Assembly (NCBI GenBank): GCA_016719815.1
Contig: JADJYK010000025.1
Span: 124,001-188,000 of the forward strand
DNA from: Chitinophagaceae bacterium
GTDB lineage: Bacteria; Bacteroidota; Bacteroidia; Chitinophagales; Chitinophagaceae
Direction: 5' to 3'
DNA length: 64,000 nucleotides
Below, piece after piece: positions 55,314-64,000 of this stretch. The position numbers and the translations under genes were made by a program. Every line of letters starts with the position of its first letter. The stretch's first letter is position 1. The notes below the pieces were generated by a model. The model had not been told where the DNA came from, did no database searches, and saw only the letters and a list, made by a program, of their open reading frames with translations.

Positions 55314-57176
55314 TTATCGTCCCATAAACACCATCAATATCTGCACGTCGCTGGGGTTAATGCCTGAGATGCGGCTGGCCTGTCCCAATGTGCGGGGTTT
55401 GGTGCGGGTTAATTTTTCACGAGCCTCGTTGCCGAGTGAGGCAATTTTTTTGTAATCGAAGTTTTCGGGTATTTCAAGGTCTTCAAGCTGGCTCATGCGT
55501 TGCACCAATTCTTTCTCCTTTTCAATATACACATCATACTTAACCTGAATGGCCGCCTGCTCTATTGCTTCAGCAGTAAATGGCTTAAGTGCTTCTTTCA
55601 ATTTAGGTAAGGCATTCGCCAGTTCGTTCAGTTCAACCATCGGTCGCAGTAAAATTTTTTCAGCCCGTTGTTTTTCAGAAATCCGGGAAGAATTTATTCC
55701 ATCGAACCATCCGTTTATCTCTTCCGGCTCAACCGTCATGTCTTTCAGAATTGCTTTTATTTTTTCAACCGATTCTTTTTTAACAGCTACCCGGTCCATT
55801 CTCTCCTGCGAGGCGAGGCCTAGTTTGTAGCTCAGTTCGGTCAGGCGTAAGTCTGCATTGTCCTGGCGCAGCAATGTCCTGAATTCTGCCCTTGATGTAA
55901 ACATCCGGTAAGGCTCCTGTGTGCCTTTACTGATTAAATCATCAATCAACACCCCGATGTAAGCATCACTTCTTTTTAATATAACGGGACTGAGTAAACG
56001 AGATTTTTGATGGGCATTAATTCCCGCTATGAGTCCCTGGCAGGCCGCCTCTTCGTAGCCGGTTGTGCCGTTAATTTGTCCGGCAAAAAAGAGATTTTGC
56101 AACAGCTTCGTCTCCAGAGAATAATCAAGCTGTGTTGGAGGGAAAAAATCATACTCTATTGCATAGCCCGGACGAAACATTCTTACATTTTCAAAACCGG
56201 CAATACTACGAAGTGCTTCGTATTGCGTTTCTTCCGGCAACGAGGTCGAAAAACCATTCAGGTATATTTCTACCGTATTCCATCCCTCGGGCTCAACAAA
56301 TAGCTGGTGGCGGTCTCTTTCTGCAAAGCGGTTTATCTTATCTTCAATACTTGGACAATATCTGGGGCCCACCCCATCAATCCTTCCGGCAAACATGGGG
56401 CTGCGGTCAAAGCCTGTTTTTAGAACATCATGCACCTTTTGGCTGGTATAGGCAATCCAGCAACTTCTTTGCTCCTTAGGCTTCTCCGTCTCAAGAAAAG
56501 AAAAGCCCGAAATCTCCTCGTCACCAGGCTGTTCCTCCATTTTTGAGTAATCAAGGCTGCGGCCGTCAATCCTGGGTGGAGTACCCGTTTTAAGCCTGTC
56601 ACTTTCAAAACCAAGAGAAACAAGCTGTTCGGTAATGCCCGTGGCAGCCTTCTCGGCAATTCTGCCTCCACCAAACTGTTTTTCGCCAATATGAACAATG
56701 CCGTTTAAAAAAGTTCCATTTGTAAGCACAACAGATTTTGCCCTAATCTCATGTCCCATACCTGTAATTACCCCAACACACCGTCCACCCTCCACCTTCA
56801 ACTCCACCACCATGTCCTGATAAAACTCCAGGTTCTTGGGTTTTTCCAACATTTCCCTCCACTTCAAGTGACACAGCATCCTCTCGTTTTGTGCCCTTGG
56901 GCTCCACATGGCCGGCCCCTTACTCCTGTTCAACATTCGAAACTGTATTGTAGACAGATCCGTAACAATTCCAGAATAACCACCCATAGCATCTATTTCT
57001 CTCACAATCTGTCCCTTAGCAATACCTCCCATAGCAGGATTGCAACTCATTTGGGCAATGGTCTGCATATTCATGGTTATCAAAAGTGTTTTTGAGCCAA
57101 GATTTGCGGCTGCAGCCGCCGCTTCGCATCCGGCATGACCGGCGCCAACAACTATTACTTCATATTCAGGAAACAT
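55314..57176 (-). CDS. mnmG: tRNA uridine-5-carboxymethylaminomethyl modification enzyme, FAD subunit
   Basis: A 620-residue FAD protein (GidA). With MnmE it makes cmnm5 at wobble uridines. FAD motif VVGAGHAGCEAA at the start, then MSCNPAMGGIAKGQIVREIDAMGG, ETKLLQNLFFAGQINGTTGYEEAA, TSRAEFR and the C-terminal tRNA-binding part ending with ARTKPRTLGQASRISGINPSDV. Start MFPEYEVIVVGAG at 57176, preceded by a -7 element; the open frame upstream to 57374 overlaps ybeY and is not real. Also notable: MnmH in this window acts on the same wobble uridine. Confidence 0.97.
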   Translation of the reverse strand: MFPEYEVIVVGAGHAGCEAAAAAANLGSKTLLITMNMQTIAQMSCNPAMGGIAKGQIVREIDAMGGYSGIVTDLSTIQFRMLNRSKGPAMWSPRAQNERMLCHLKWREMLEKPKNLEFYQDMVVELKVEGGRCVGVITGMGHEIRAKSVVLTNGTFLNGIVHIGEKQFGGGRIAEKAATGITEQLVSLGFESDRLKTGTPPRIDGRSLDYSKMEEQPGDEEISGFSFLETEKPKEQRSCWIAYTSQKVHDVLKTGFDRSPMFAGRIDGVGPRYCPSIEDKINRFAERDRHQLFVEPEGWNTVEIYLNGFSTSLPEETQYEALRSIAGFENVRMFRPGYAIEYDFFPPTQLDYSLETKLLQNLFFAGQINGTTGYEEAACQGLIAGINAHQKSRLLSPVILKRSDAYIGVLIDDLISKGTQEPYRMFTSRAEFRTLLRQDNADLRLTELSYKLGLASQERMDRVAVKKESVEKIKAILKDMTVEPEEINGWFDGINSSRISEKQRAEKILLRPMVELNELANALPKLKEALKPFTAEAIEQAAIQVKYDVYIEKEKELVQRMSQLEDLEIPENFDYKKIASLGNEAREKLTRTKPRTLGQASRISGINPSDVQILMVFMGR

Positions 57177-57181
57177 GGGTG

Positions 57182-57189
57182 CAAAGGTA
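57182..57189 (-). promoter_or_regulatory. Candidate -7 element (TACCTTTG) of mnmG
   Basis: Minus-strand TACCTTTGCACCC just before the ATG at 57176, identical in arrangement to asnS (TACCTTTGCACC). Confidence 0.45.
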
Positions 57190-57235
57190 AGGCGTGGTTG
57201 GCTCAGAACGGCATCATCAAAAGAATAGGGCTGGG

Positions 57236-57288
57236 GTTTCACGGGAAACGGGTGAGGCTGTTTCGGACCGAAACGTTTCACGGGAAAC
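57236..57288. promoter_or_regulatory. Palindrome cluster with two parS-like sequences
   Basis: GTTTCACGGGAAAC occurs at 57236-57249 and 57275-57288; each differs from the parS core GTTTCACGTGAAAC by one base. Between them GTTTCGGACCGAAAC (57260-57274) is a perfect 7-base inverted repeat with a 1-base spacer. The second copy with flanks is an 8-base inverted repeat AACGTTTC/GAAACGTT. It lies between mnmG and ybeY and includes the ybeY stop. Confidence 0.5.
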
Positions 57289-57721
57289 GTTCCATAAAAT
57301 ATTGATTCATATAAAGATTCTCCATTTTTCTCATATTCTGCTCTTGCTCTTCCCCTTTGTCGCCGTGCCCGCACAAATGCAACACACCATGAAACATTAC
57401 CCGATGAAGCTCAGACTTGAAAGAAACCCGAAGCTCTTCCGCATTATCCCTAACCCTATCAATGCTGATATATATTTCGGCCTCAATAGGCCCACCGACA
57501 GAAAGTTCAAATGTGATGATATCGGTCAAAAAATTATGCTGCAAAAATTGCCGGTTAATTTCCAACAACCGCTTATCTGAACAAAAAATATAGTTCAGTG
57601 AGGCAAGTTGCCTTTTGTGCCGGCTAAAAATTCTCGCAATAAACCGTTTGAGCTGGGTACGGTTGGCCAGACTAAAATCTCTCTTTTCGAAGAAGAAGCA
57701 AACTTTTGGTTGTGAAGACAT
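57278..57721 (-). CDS. ybeY: Endoribonuclease YbeY (rRNA maturation factor)
   Basis: A 147-residue single-strand-specific RNase for 16S rRNA 3'-end maturation and ribosome quality control. Conserved NFLTDIITFELS, IYISIDRVRDNAEE, and the zinc region HRVMFHGVLHLCGHGDKG (two His, with Asp at the third ligand position). It lies upstream of mnmG on the same strand. Its stop codon is inside the parS-like palindrome. Confidence 0.92.
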   Translation of the reverse strand: MSSQPKVCFFFEKRDFSLANRTQLKRFIARIFSRHKRQLASLNYIFCSDKRLLEINRQFLQHNFLTDIITFELSVGGPIEAEIYISIDRVRDNAEELRVSFKSELHRVMFHGVLHLCGHGDKGEEQEQNMRKMENLYMNQYFMERFP

Positions 57722-57760
57722 AATTTCAAATCTCGTAAAGAAAAAGCAACTAACAAAGGT

Positions 57761-57768
57761 TAGATTTG
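57761..57768 (+). promoter_or_regulatory. Candidate -7 element (TAGATTTG) of feoA
   Basis: Exact TAnnTTTG match, 17 bases before the ATG at 57786; no clear -33 element. Confidence 0.4.
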
Positions 57769-57785
57769 TCTTTTAAAACAATTGA

Positions 57786-58016
57786 ATGACCGTCAGGCTA
57801 TCAGAACTAAAACCCGGGCAAGAAGGTGTAATTAGAGAATTTGAAGACAACGATATCTTTCTTAAGCTAATGGAAATGGGTTGTGTACCGGGAGAAAAAG
57901 TTCTCCTGGAGCAAATTGCACCACTCGGCGACCCAATATCAATACTAGTGTCTGGCTATCATCTCAGCCTTCGTCTAAATGAAGCCGACCACATTATCGT
58001 AGACCTAATCAACTGA
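57786..58016 (+). CDS. feoA: Ferrous iron transport accessory protein FeoA
   Basis: A 76-residue SH3-like protein: RLSELKPGQEGVIREF, LKLMEMGCVPGEKVLLEQIAPLGDPISI and the terminal LSLRLNEADHIIV. FeoA helps FeoB take up Fe(II). The feoB gene is 2.8 kb away on the opposite strand, an unusual split. Upstream of nadD in the same orientation, 16 bases before it. Confidence 0.93.
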   Translation: MTVRLSELKPGQEGVIREFEDNDIFLKLMEMGCVPGEKVLLEQIAPLGDPISILVSGYHLSLRLNEADHIIVDLIN

Positions 58017-58032
58017 ATATCAATATATTAAA

Positions 58033-58605
58033 ATGAAAATAGGGTTATACTTTGGCTCCTTTAATCCAATTCATATTGCACACCTGATTGTAGCTAATCA
58101 CATTATAAACGAATCGGAAATAGAGAAAATCTGGTTTGTTGTTTCGCCTCACAATCCGTTTAAACATGAACAATCCCTCCTGAATGAATATCACAGGCTG
58201 CACCTTGTTAACCTGGCCATCGAGGGAGACCCTCGTTTTAAAGCAACCGATATCGAATTTTCCCTGCCAAAACCCTCGTACACGGTTAATACACTGGCTT
58301 ATCTTTCTGAAAAATATCCCGAACATGCGTTCTTTATTATTATGGGCAGCGACAGTTTTCAAAATTTGCATAAATGGAAAAATGCCGATGTAATTATCCG
58401 CAACTACCCATTATATGTGTACCGCAGGCCGGGGTTTGAAATAAACAACACGATCGGGACCCGCTTGCACATACTTGATGCTCCGTTACTGGAACTATCT
58501 GCTACGTATATACGCAAATGCATTTCAGAAGGGAAATCCATTCACTATATTGTGCCGGAATCAGTCCGGGAAGAAATTGAACGGGGTGGCTATTACAAAA
58601 AATAA
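58033..58605 (+). CDS. nadD: Nicotinate-nucleotide adenylyltransferase
   Basis: A 190-residue enzyme that adenylates nicotinate mononucleotide in NAD synthesis. Nucleotidyltransferase motif GLYFGSFNPIHIAHLIVA at the N-terminus with HxxH, WFVVSPHNPFK, FIIMGSDSFQNLHKWKN and ISATYIR-type LSATYIRKCISEGKS near the end. Complete. Its 3' end overlaps the convergent chrA end by 13 bases. Confidence 0.95.
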   Translation: MKIGLYFGSFNPIHIAHLIVANHIINESEIEKIWFVVSPHNPFKHEQSLLNEYHRLHLVNLAIEGDPRFKATDIEFSLPKPSYTVNTLAYLSEKYPEHAFFIIMGSDSFQNLHKWKNADVIIRNYPLYVYRRPGFEINNTIGTRLHILDAPLLELSATYIRKCISEGKSIHYIVPESVREEIERGGYYKK

Positions 58606-59848
58606 CCAAGCAGCAAACAAACCGCAACAATAAACGGTGAGGCAATCTTCGTAAAATTGAGCAAAAGAAAAGTTCCTGCAATTACCCCCAGATTAACGAA
58701 GCTTATAGTCTTAAGGCCAATCACAGAAATGTCTTTCATTATATAAAAAGTGGAGGCCACCATTATACCCACCACGACAGCATTAATTCCCTCAAGAGAA
58801 CGATACACAACTGCATATTTTTTCAGGTTGTGCCAGATAGGATAAAAAAAGAGAACCAATAATGCGCTGGGTAAAAAAATTGCAAGGGTTCCTATAAAAC
58901 ACCCCAGCAACTGCCACATGCTTCTTTCTTCCGGCGTACCGCCCATATCCTTTAATGCAAGTCCGCCCGTAAAAGCAGCAATAGAAAAAACGGGGCCGGG
59001 GACAGCCCTTACAAGACCCATTCCTGTATATAACTTGTCTTCGTCTATTTGAATAACATTTGGATCTTTTTCCTTTATGTTTTCCGGACGAACACTCCAT
59101 TGTTCATACATCATCGGCATAAGCACCTGTCCTCCGCCAAAAACAAAGCTTCCCATGCGGTAGGTGTTCTCAAAAAGGTGAACGGGTTTGCGGTTTTGCC
59201 ACTCTTCCTTTTTTGCAATGGCACTTAAAAACCCCGCTACTATAAAAATTATTCCAAACAACCAGAAGTTCCACCACTTAATTTTCTGTGGTTTTGTTCT
59301 ACTTGTGGAATACGCTTATGGCTGAAATTGGTTGCAATTCCCGCTGCCACTATCAACGCTGGTATTACCCAGGGATGTCCAAAAAAGATATATGTAAAAG
59401 CCGCCCCAACGAAAAGAATAATGTAAGTAATGGTATTCCTGATTGCATACGGAAAAGTAATTACCGTTGCGTATACCAAAAATCCGGCTGCCATGGGTGG
59501 AATAAACTTAAATATATCTGTACCCAATTGTTTCTTGTCAATATATTGCAATAAAAACGAAAGGGCTCCCATAAAAATACTTGCTGGCAAAATCCAGACA
59601 ATTAGAGTGAGAATTGCTAATGACACACCACCCCTCTTATATCCAATAAGGGTTAGTGTTTGTGTGGAAGAGGCGCCTGGCATCAGCTGACAGAAGGCGT
59701 TATATTCCATCAATTCCTTTTCGGTAACATAGGGCCGTTTGTTCACAAAGGTTTTCATCATCATGCCGATGTGGGCCTGTGGCCCGCCAAAGGCTGATAT
59801 ACTGTGAAAAAACACAGCCCGAAGAAACGGAAAATGACGCAATAGCAT
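58593..59848 (-). CDS. chrA: Chromate transporter ChrA (frame broken by one base)
   Basis: A two-CHR-domain inner-membrane chromate exporter of about 418 residues. The first half (59848-59249) has FFHSISAFGGPQAHIGMM, LPGASSTQ-like LMPGASSTQTLTLIGYKRGG; the second half has FGGGQVLMPMMYEQW and AVPGPVFSIAAFTGGL. The given frame ends at 59249; adding one T at 59282-59285 gives KIKWWNFWLFGIIFIVAG and joins them, consistent with single-chain ChrA. Length is one base short. Function: chromate efflux by the family; metabolic context not seen. Confidence 0.88.
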
Positions 59849-59951
59849 TGGTGGCTTAAATATAAAAAATAGATGAAGAAGAAGATAATAAAATTAATCC
59901 TTTCTCGTAATTTGTTCCGCACCTCCCCGAGAAAGCGATTAAGCGCTCATC

Positions 59952-60815
59952 ATGAAAATAAATGTTCTCGGTGGGCTGCTTTGTTTTTGCCTGCTATCGC
60001 ACTCGCAAAAAACAGACAAGCGGCTAACGGCAATAATTAAAACCTCCATTGCCGGTTTTAATGGGAATATCGGCATTTATGTGAAAAACATACGTACCGG
60101 TAAAACTGTTACCATAAACGCAGACACAATTTTTTCTACTGCGAGTATTGTAAAGGTTCCCATTTTGATTGGCATAATGAATCGCATAAACAACAAAGAG
60201 CTGGACTATGATTCTTCACTTATTTATAAAGACTCTTTGTTATATGCAGGATCAGACATTCTCGGTTCATTTAAGAACGATGAAAAGATTGCTTTGAAAA
60301 AAATAATACTACTGATGCTAACCACCAGCGACAATACAGCAAGCCTCTGGCTTCAAAGTGTAGCCGGCTCTGGTTCCAGGATAAATGAAATAATGGACAG
60401 CCTTGGGTTAAAAAACACAAAAGTAAACTCAAGAACTCCGGGCCGGGAGGCTAACAGGACCAAATACGGCTGGGGCCAAACCACACCCCGTGAAATGGCA
60501 ACGCTGTTTGAAAAGATATACAACAACGAGGTTTTTTCTGCAACGTCATGCGAAAGAATGATGCGCTGTCTTGGCCGAAACTTCTGGGACGAAGAAGCGC
60601 TTTCACAAATACCTCCTACGGTTGAGGTTTTTAGCAAAAATGGGGCGGTAAACTCATCGAGAAGCGAAGTTTTGCTGGTGAATGCCGCCCGAAACCCATA
60701 TATACTTTCCGTCTTTACTCAAAATAACAAAGACATAAGCTGGACAGAAAATAATGAGGCCTGGGTTTTGACCAGAAAAATTTCAAAATTACTTTGGAGG
60801 TATTTTAACAAATAA
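59952..60815 (+). CDS. Class A beta-lactamase-like serine hydrolase
   Basis: A 287-residue secreted serine hydrolase. Signal-like N-terminus (LLCFCLLSHSQ), catalytic STASIVK with Ser65 and Lys68, SDN at 126-128, and KNG near residue 229 in place of KTG. Omega-loop region TPGREANRTKYGWGQTTPREM is present. It could be a beta-lactamase or a peptidase-like relative; substrate cannot be judged. Convergent with feoB, 9 bases apart. Confidence 0.85.
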   Translation: MKINVLGGLLCFCLLSHSQKTDKRLTAIIKTSIAGFNGNIGIYVKNIRTGKTVTINADTIFSTASIVKVPILIGIMNRINNKELDYDSSLIYKDSLLYAGSDILGSFKNDEKIALKKIILLMLTTSDNTASLWLQSVAGSGSRINEIMDSLGLKNTKVNSRTPGREANRTKYGWGQTTPREMATLFEKIYNNEVFSATSCERMMRCLGRNFWDEEALSQIPPTVEVFSKNGAVNSSRSEVLLVNAARNPYILSVFTQNNKDISWTENNEAWVLTRKISKLLWRYFNK

Positions 60816-60824
60816 GAAGAAGGC

Positions 60825-62959
60825 TCATTTCAGCAACTGATACACCAACAGGCTTAATAAATAGGCCAGCCCGGTCATATAAACTAATTGAACGATTGGC
60901 CATTTCCAGCTACGGGTTTCCTTTTTTACAATCACCAGAGTGCTCATGCACTGCATGGCAAAAACATAAAATATAAGCAGCGATAGCCCTGCTGCAAGGG
61001 TAAAGACGGGCTTGCCATCGGGGCGTACCGCACCTTTCATTTTTTCCTTGAGCAACAATCCGCCCCCATCATCACCTTCTACACTATATAACGTTGCCAT
61101 GGTGCCAACAAAAACTTCCCGGGCGGCAAATGAGGTAATTAAAGCAATGCCTATTTTCCAGTCATAGCCAAGCGGCTTTATAGCCGGTTCAATTGTTTTG
61201 CCCAGAATTCCCGCATAGGATGACTCCAGTTTTTTTGCTTTCATTTCCCGTGTTAATTCTGTACTCTTTTCTGGCTGCAGGGAAATTTTCTGCTCGTATT
61301 CATGAGAAATTTTATGAATTGCATTTCCGGGACTGAAAGAAGAAAGAGCCCACAGCACAAGACTTATAACCATAATAATCTTGCCGGCATCAAAAACAAA
61401 AATTTTTGCCTTATTTATCATCGTGGGTAAAATATTATTCCACCTGGGCGAACGGTATGTTGGCAGCTCCAGAATGAAAAACTTTTCTCCTTAATTTTTA
61501 TAAACCACTTTGAAACATAAGAAACAATCAGCGCAGAAATGAGTCCAACCAAATAAAGCCCCATCATCACCAATCCCTGAATACTTAAAAACCCCAGCAG
61601 GTATGTATTGGGAATAACCAGTGCTATTAATATGGTATAAACAGGCAGCCTTGCAGAACAACTCATTAGCGGGGTAACAAGTATGGTCAGCAGCCGTTCT
61701 TTTCTATTTTCAATATTGCGGGCACTCATTATGGCGGGCACCGCACAGGCAAATCCGCTAATCATGGGCATCACACTTTTCCCGTTCAGCCCCACTTTCC
61801 GCATCAGCTTATCTGAAAGAAAACTTATACGGGCCATGTAACCCGTATCTTCCAGCAGGGTAATTAACCCAAACAGTATCATTATCTGCGGGACAAACAC
61901 AAGTATGCCACTGAGGCCGGCAATAACACCGTTAATTAACAAATCTGTCCACCGGGTATCGGGCAATGAGGCCGACAGCGTTTCGCTCAGTTTTGCAAAC
62001 CCCAGCTCAATCCAGTCCATTGGGTGCTGTGCCAACCAAAAAACACTCTGAAAGAGTAAAAACAAAACGGCAAGTAAAATTAAATAACCCCATTTGCGAT
62101 GAAGCAGTGTGTTGTCCAGCCTTTCTGTAAAAAGCGACTTTTGCAACGGGTCGGGTTCCGCAACAGACTGCTGCATAATATGCCTGATGCGACTGTAGCG
62201 TTGCAGTATTTCTTCGGCCTGTGTTTTTGTTGGGTTAAATTTATTCGCAATCTCAATATTTTCAATCGTATCCTGCATGGTTGCCTCCAAAGCAAAGGAC
62301 TCGTGGTTGATGAGGTAATGGATTGCTTTGTAATCGCTGAAAGCCGGAAAATGCTTTTTTATTTCTTCAATAGCCGGCCCGGCCAGTTGTTTATTGTCAA
62401 TAAAATCCCTGGCGGGCATCCGGTATGCCTGCTGGGCTGTGAGCGAAATGGCTTTTTTCAACTCTCCAATCCCTTTGTTTGTCCGTGGGTTTACGGCCAC
62501 AACGGGTACGCCGAGCTCTCTTTCCAGTGCAGCAATGTCAATTTTAATTCCCTTCCGTTTTGCGATATCCATCATGGTAAGGGCAATTACCATCGGCGTT
62601 TTTAAATCTATTATCTGAGTGCAGAACAAAAGATTTCTTTTCAGGTTGCTGGCGTCGGCAACGGCAACAACCAGGTCGGCCGAAATTTCCTTATCCTCAC
62701 TTATCAGCACCTTATAACTCACCCATTCGTCAAGCCGCTTTGGGTACAGGCTATAACTTCCCGGAAGGTCAATAACTTCTGCCTCCATATTGCCAAGAGA
62801 TGTGGTTCCGGTTTTTTTGTCAACCGTAACGCCGGGAAAATTACCCACCTGCTGGTTCAGCCCGGTCAGGGAATTGAACAAAGAAGTCTTTCCGCTGTTA
62901 GGATTTCCTACAAGGGCGATATGTAATTTTTTGTTTTCCACCGGTTTGAGGGTCTGCAA
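60825..62959 (-). CDS. feoB: Ferrous iron transporter FeoB (frame broken by one base)
   Basis: A GTP-driven Fe(II) permease of about 711 residues. N-terminal G domain: GNPNSGKTSLFN (17-28), DLPGSYSL, and TMMD near 128-131 as the G4 element. The membrane core has GILVFVPQIMILFG, LLEDTGYMARISFL, SGFACAVPAIMSARNIENRKERL and MSCSARLPVY. The given frame stops at 61418 as IIFYPR; adding one T at 61477-61481 (A-run) gives KSFFILELPTYRSPRWNNIL and joins to MINKAKIFVFDAGKII and GYDWKIGIALITSFAAREVFVGTMATLY. Length is one base short. FeoA is encoded separately at 57.8 kb. Confidence 0.95.
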
Positions 62960-63070
62960 AAGTAGATTGGGGCGGGCAAACCACCTTACGAAATACGGTT
63001 TTTGGGTTACGGATGCAGGAAACTATAGTCCACACCAATACCTTTGCACCATTAAATTAATACATTCATT

Positions 63071-64000
63071 ATGTTTTTTCGGATTACAAAGAGTTTGGTC
63101 ATCGTGTTGGCGCTGGCGGCTTGTTCTGCTCCAAAGAAAATGGCAAAGACAGATACCGGTACAACCGACAGCCTGAAAGCACACATTAATTACCTGGCTG
63201 ACGATAAACTGGAGGGGCGACGCACCGGTACTGCCGGCGAGTTGCTGGCCTCACAATACATAAGCAGCAAGTTTTTGTCGATTGGTTTATTACCAAAGGG
63301 CAGCAGTGGTTATGTGCAGCCGTTTGAAGTAAACGAAGGAAAAATAATTGGCCCGGGAACAAAGTTTTCATTTGACGGAGAACATTTAACCGCAGGTGCC
63401 GACTTTTTTCCGTTTCCCTATAGCGCTAATGTCAAAATGGAGGCTATGCCTTCCATTGCCGTGCAGGAAGCCGACATGCCCTGGTTTTTTGACCTGAAAG
63501 ATGTGCTTGAAGAAAACAAAAGCAACCCTCATTTCGATTTGAAGGACTACATCCGCACCAATGCAAAAAAGGCAAAAGACAAAGGGGCTTCTGCGGTTAT
63601 TCTTTATAACACATCAGCAGCAGATGACAAGCTTGCTTTTGACGGTAAAGACAGAACCGAAATGCTTTCGATCCCGGTTATTTATTTAAAGAAAGAAATA
63701 GCGGGCAAATATTTAAGCGACCCGTCTTCTACAATCAAAATATTTCTTTCAGTTGATGTTACTGAGAAAAAAAGAACCGGAGCCAACGTAGTTGGATATA
63801 TTCATAACGGAGCCGCCAATACCGTAATACTTGGCGCCCATTTCGATCATCTTGGCTACGGCGAAGACGGAAACTCCCGAAATACATCAAAAGTACCGGC
63901 CATACATAACGGAGCAGATGATAACGCCAGCGGCACTGCTGCGCTGATTGAACTGGCAAGAAAACTTAAGGCTTCAAAAGCGAAAAATAACAACTACCTG
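63071..64000 (+). CDS. M28-family aminopeptidase-like lipoprotein (partial, runs off the right edge)
   Basis: The frame opens at ATG 63071 (MFFRITKSLVIVLALAACSAP, lipobox LAAC) and is open to the window end, about 310 residues. After a region with HINYLADDKLEGRRTGTAGE and a possible protease-associated domain, the M28 zinc motif VILGAHFDHLGYG (His and Asp) and HNGADDNASGTAALIELAR are seen; the rest of the active site is beyond the edge. Likely an outer-membrane-anchored peptidase digesting peptides in the periplasm. Confidence 0.9.
   Translation, partial: MFFRITKSLVIVLALAACSAPKKMAKTDTGTTDSLKAHINYLADDKLEGRRTGTAGELLASQYISSKFLSIGLLPKGSSGYVQPFEVNEGKIIGPGTKFSFDGEHLTAGADFFPFPYSANVKMEAMPSIAVQEADMPWFFDLKDVLEENKSNPHFDLKDYIRTNAKKAKDKGASAVILYNTSAADDKLAFDGKDRTEMLSIPVIYLKKEIAGKYLSDPSSTIKIFLSVDVTEKKRTGANVVGYIHNGAANTVILGAHFDHLGYGEDGNSRNTSKVPAIHNGADDNASGTAALIELARKLKASKAKNNNYL

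Noticed and set aside
57177..57374. N-terminal extension of mnmG
   Set aside because: It overlaps ybeY and the palindromes, and the promoter element lies before ATG 57176.
58593..59848. Two-gene chrA as natural split subunits
   Set aside because: The join after one added T reads as a continuous membrane protein without missing residues, unlike separate subunits with own starts.
11515..62959. Programmed frameshifting as explanation of the broken genes
   Set aside because: No slippery-site plus structure pattern is shared; sites are varied and in conserved enzymes such as feoB, recQ and mnmH that are not normally frameshifted.
1..64000. CRISPR arrays and insertion sequences
   Set aside because: No regularly spaced repeats with unique spacers, no transposase-like frame and no terminal inverted repeats were seen.

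Overview
The window looks like chromosomal DNA of a Bacteroidota bacterium, most likely a Chitinophagaceae-type member. Evidence: an outer-membrane beta-barrel receptor with a carboxypeptidase-like N-terminal domain at the left edge, a protein with a type IX secretion (type B) C-terminal sorting domain, secreted proteins with signal peptides ending in AQ or a lipobox, and many starts preceded by the Bacteroidota -7 promoter element TAnnTTTG. I cannot name a genus. No prophage, insertion sequence, rRNA or CRISPR array was found; one tRNA-Phe is present.

Layout. 0-12 kb: receptor fragment, TonB-C protein, SWIM/SNF2 helicase, comB, SRPBCC protein, gcvT, M48-like protease, and a padR-pspC pair. 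12-19 kb: selD and mnmH (tRNA 2-selenouridine pathway) flanking an exported-looking phage-tail-sheath-like protein and a repeat-rich secreted protein. 19-26 kb: rho, asnS, a UspA protein, ExbD and a DUF3089 lipoprotein. 26-29 kb: an arsenic operon (methyltransferase-arsR-arsM-arsC) with a promoter/operator. 29-37 kb: a transporter and aminotransferase pair, a damaged secreted gene, and a run kdsD-manC-exonuclease-ridA-lipoprotein-MmcQ. 37-49 kb: recQ, tRNA-Phe, a transporter, an archaemetzincin, psuK/psuG, ssb, a PIF1-like/HRDC helicase and the T9SS cargo gene. 49.6-53.8 kb: an unusual cluster of SET protein, ATP-grasp ligase, ATP-grasp-SET fusion and an ABC membrane domain without an ATPase domain; this is the best candidate for an undescribed system. 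55-64 kb: mnmG, ybeY, feoA, nadD, chrA, a class A beta-lactamase-like hydrolase, feoB and a partial M28 peptidase.

A striking property of the window is that at least a dozen otherwise well-conserved genes (padR, mnmH, uspA, recQ, the PIF1-like helicase, both ATP-grasp genes, chrA, feoB and others) are broken by single-base indels, mostly in or next to short homopolymers, and two have single in-frame stops. The intact C-terminal reading always resumes in another frame. The simplest explanation is uncorrected sequence error rather than gene decay, so I annotate these genes across the lesion and give its position.

Intergenic and some coding DNA carries several families of short word-like repeats (GTGAG-rich, CACAGAT-rich, CACAAA-rich, CAGAAGTCAGA-like). 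Two of these have apparently been absorbed in frame into mnmH, and one into the N-terminus of selD.
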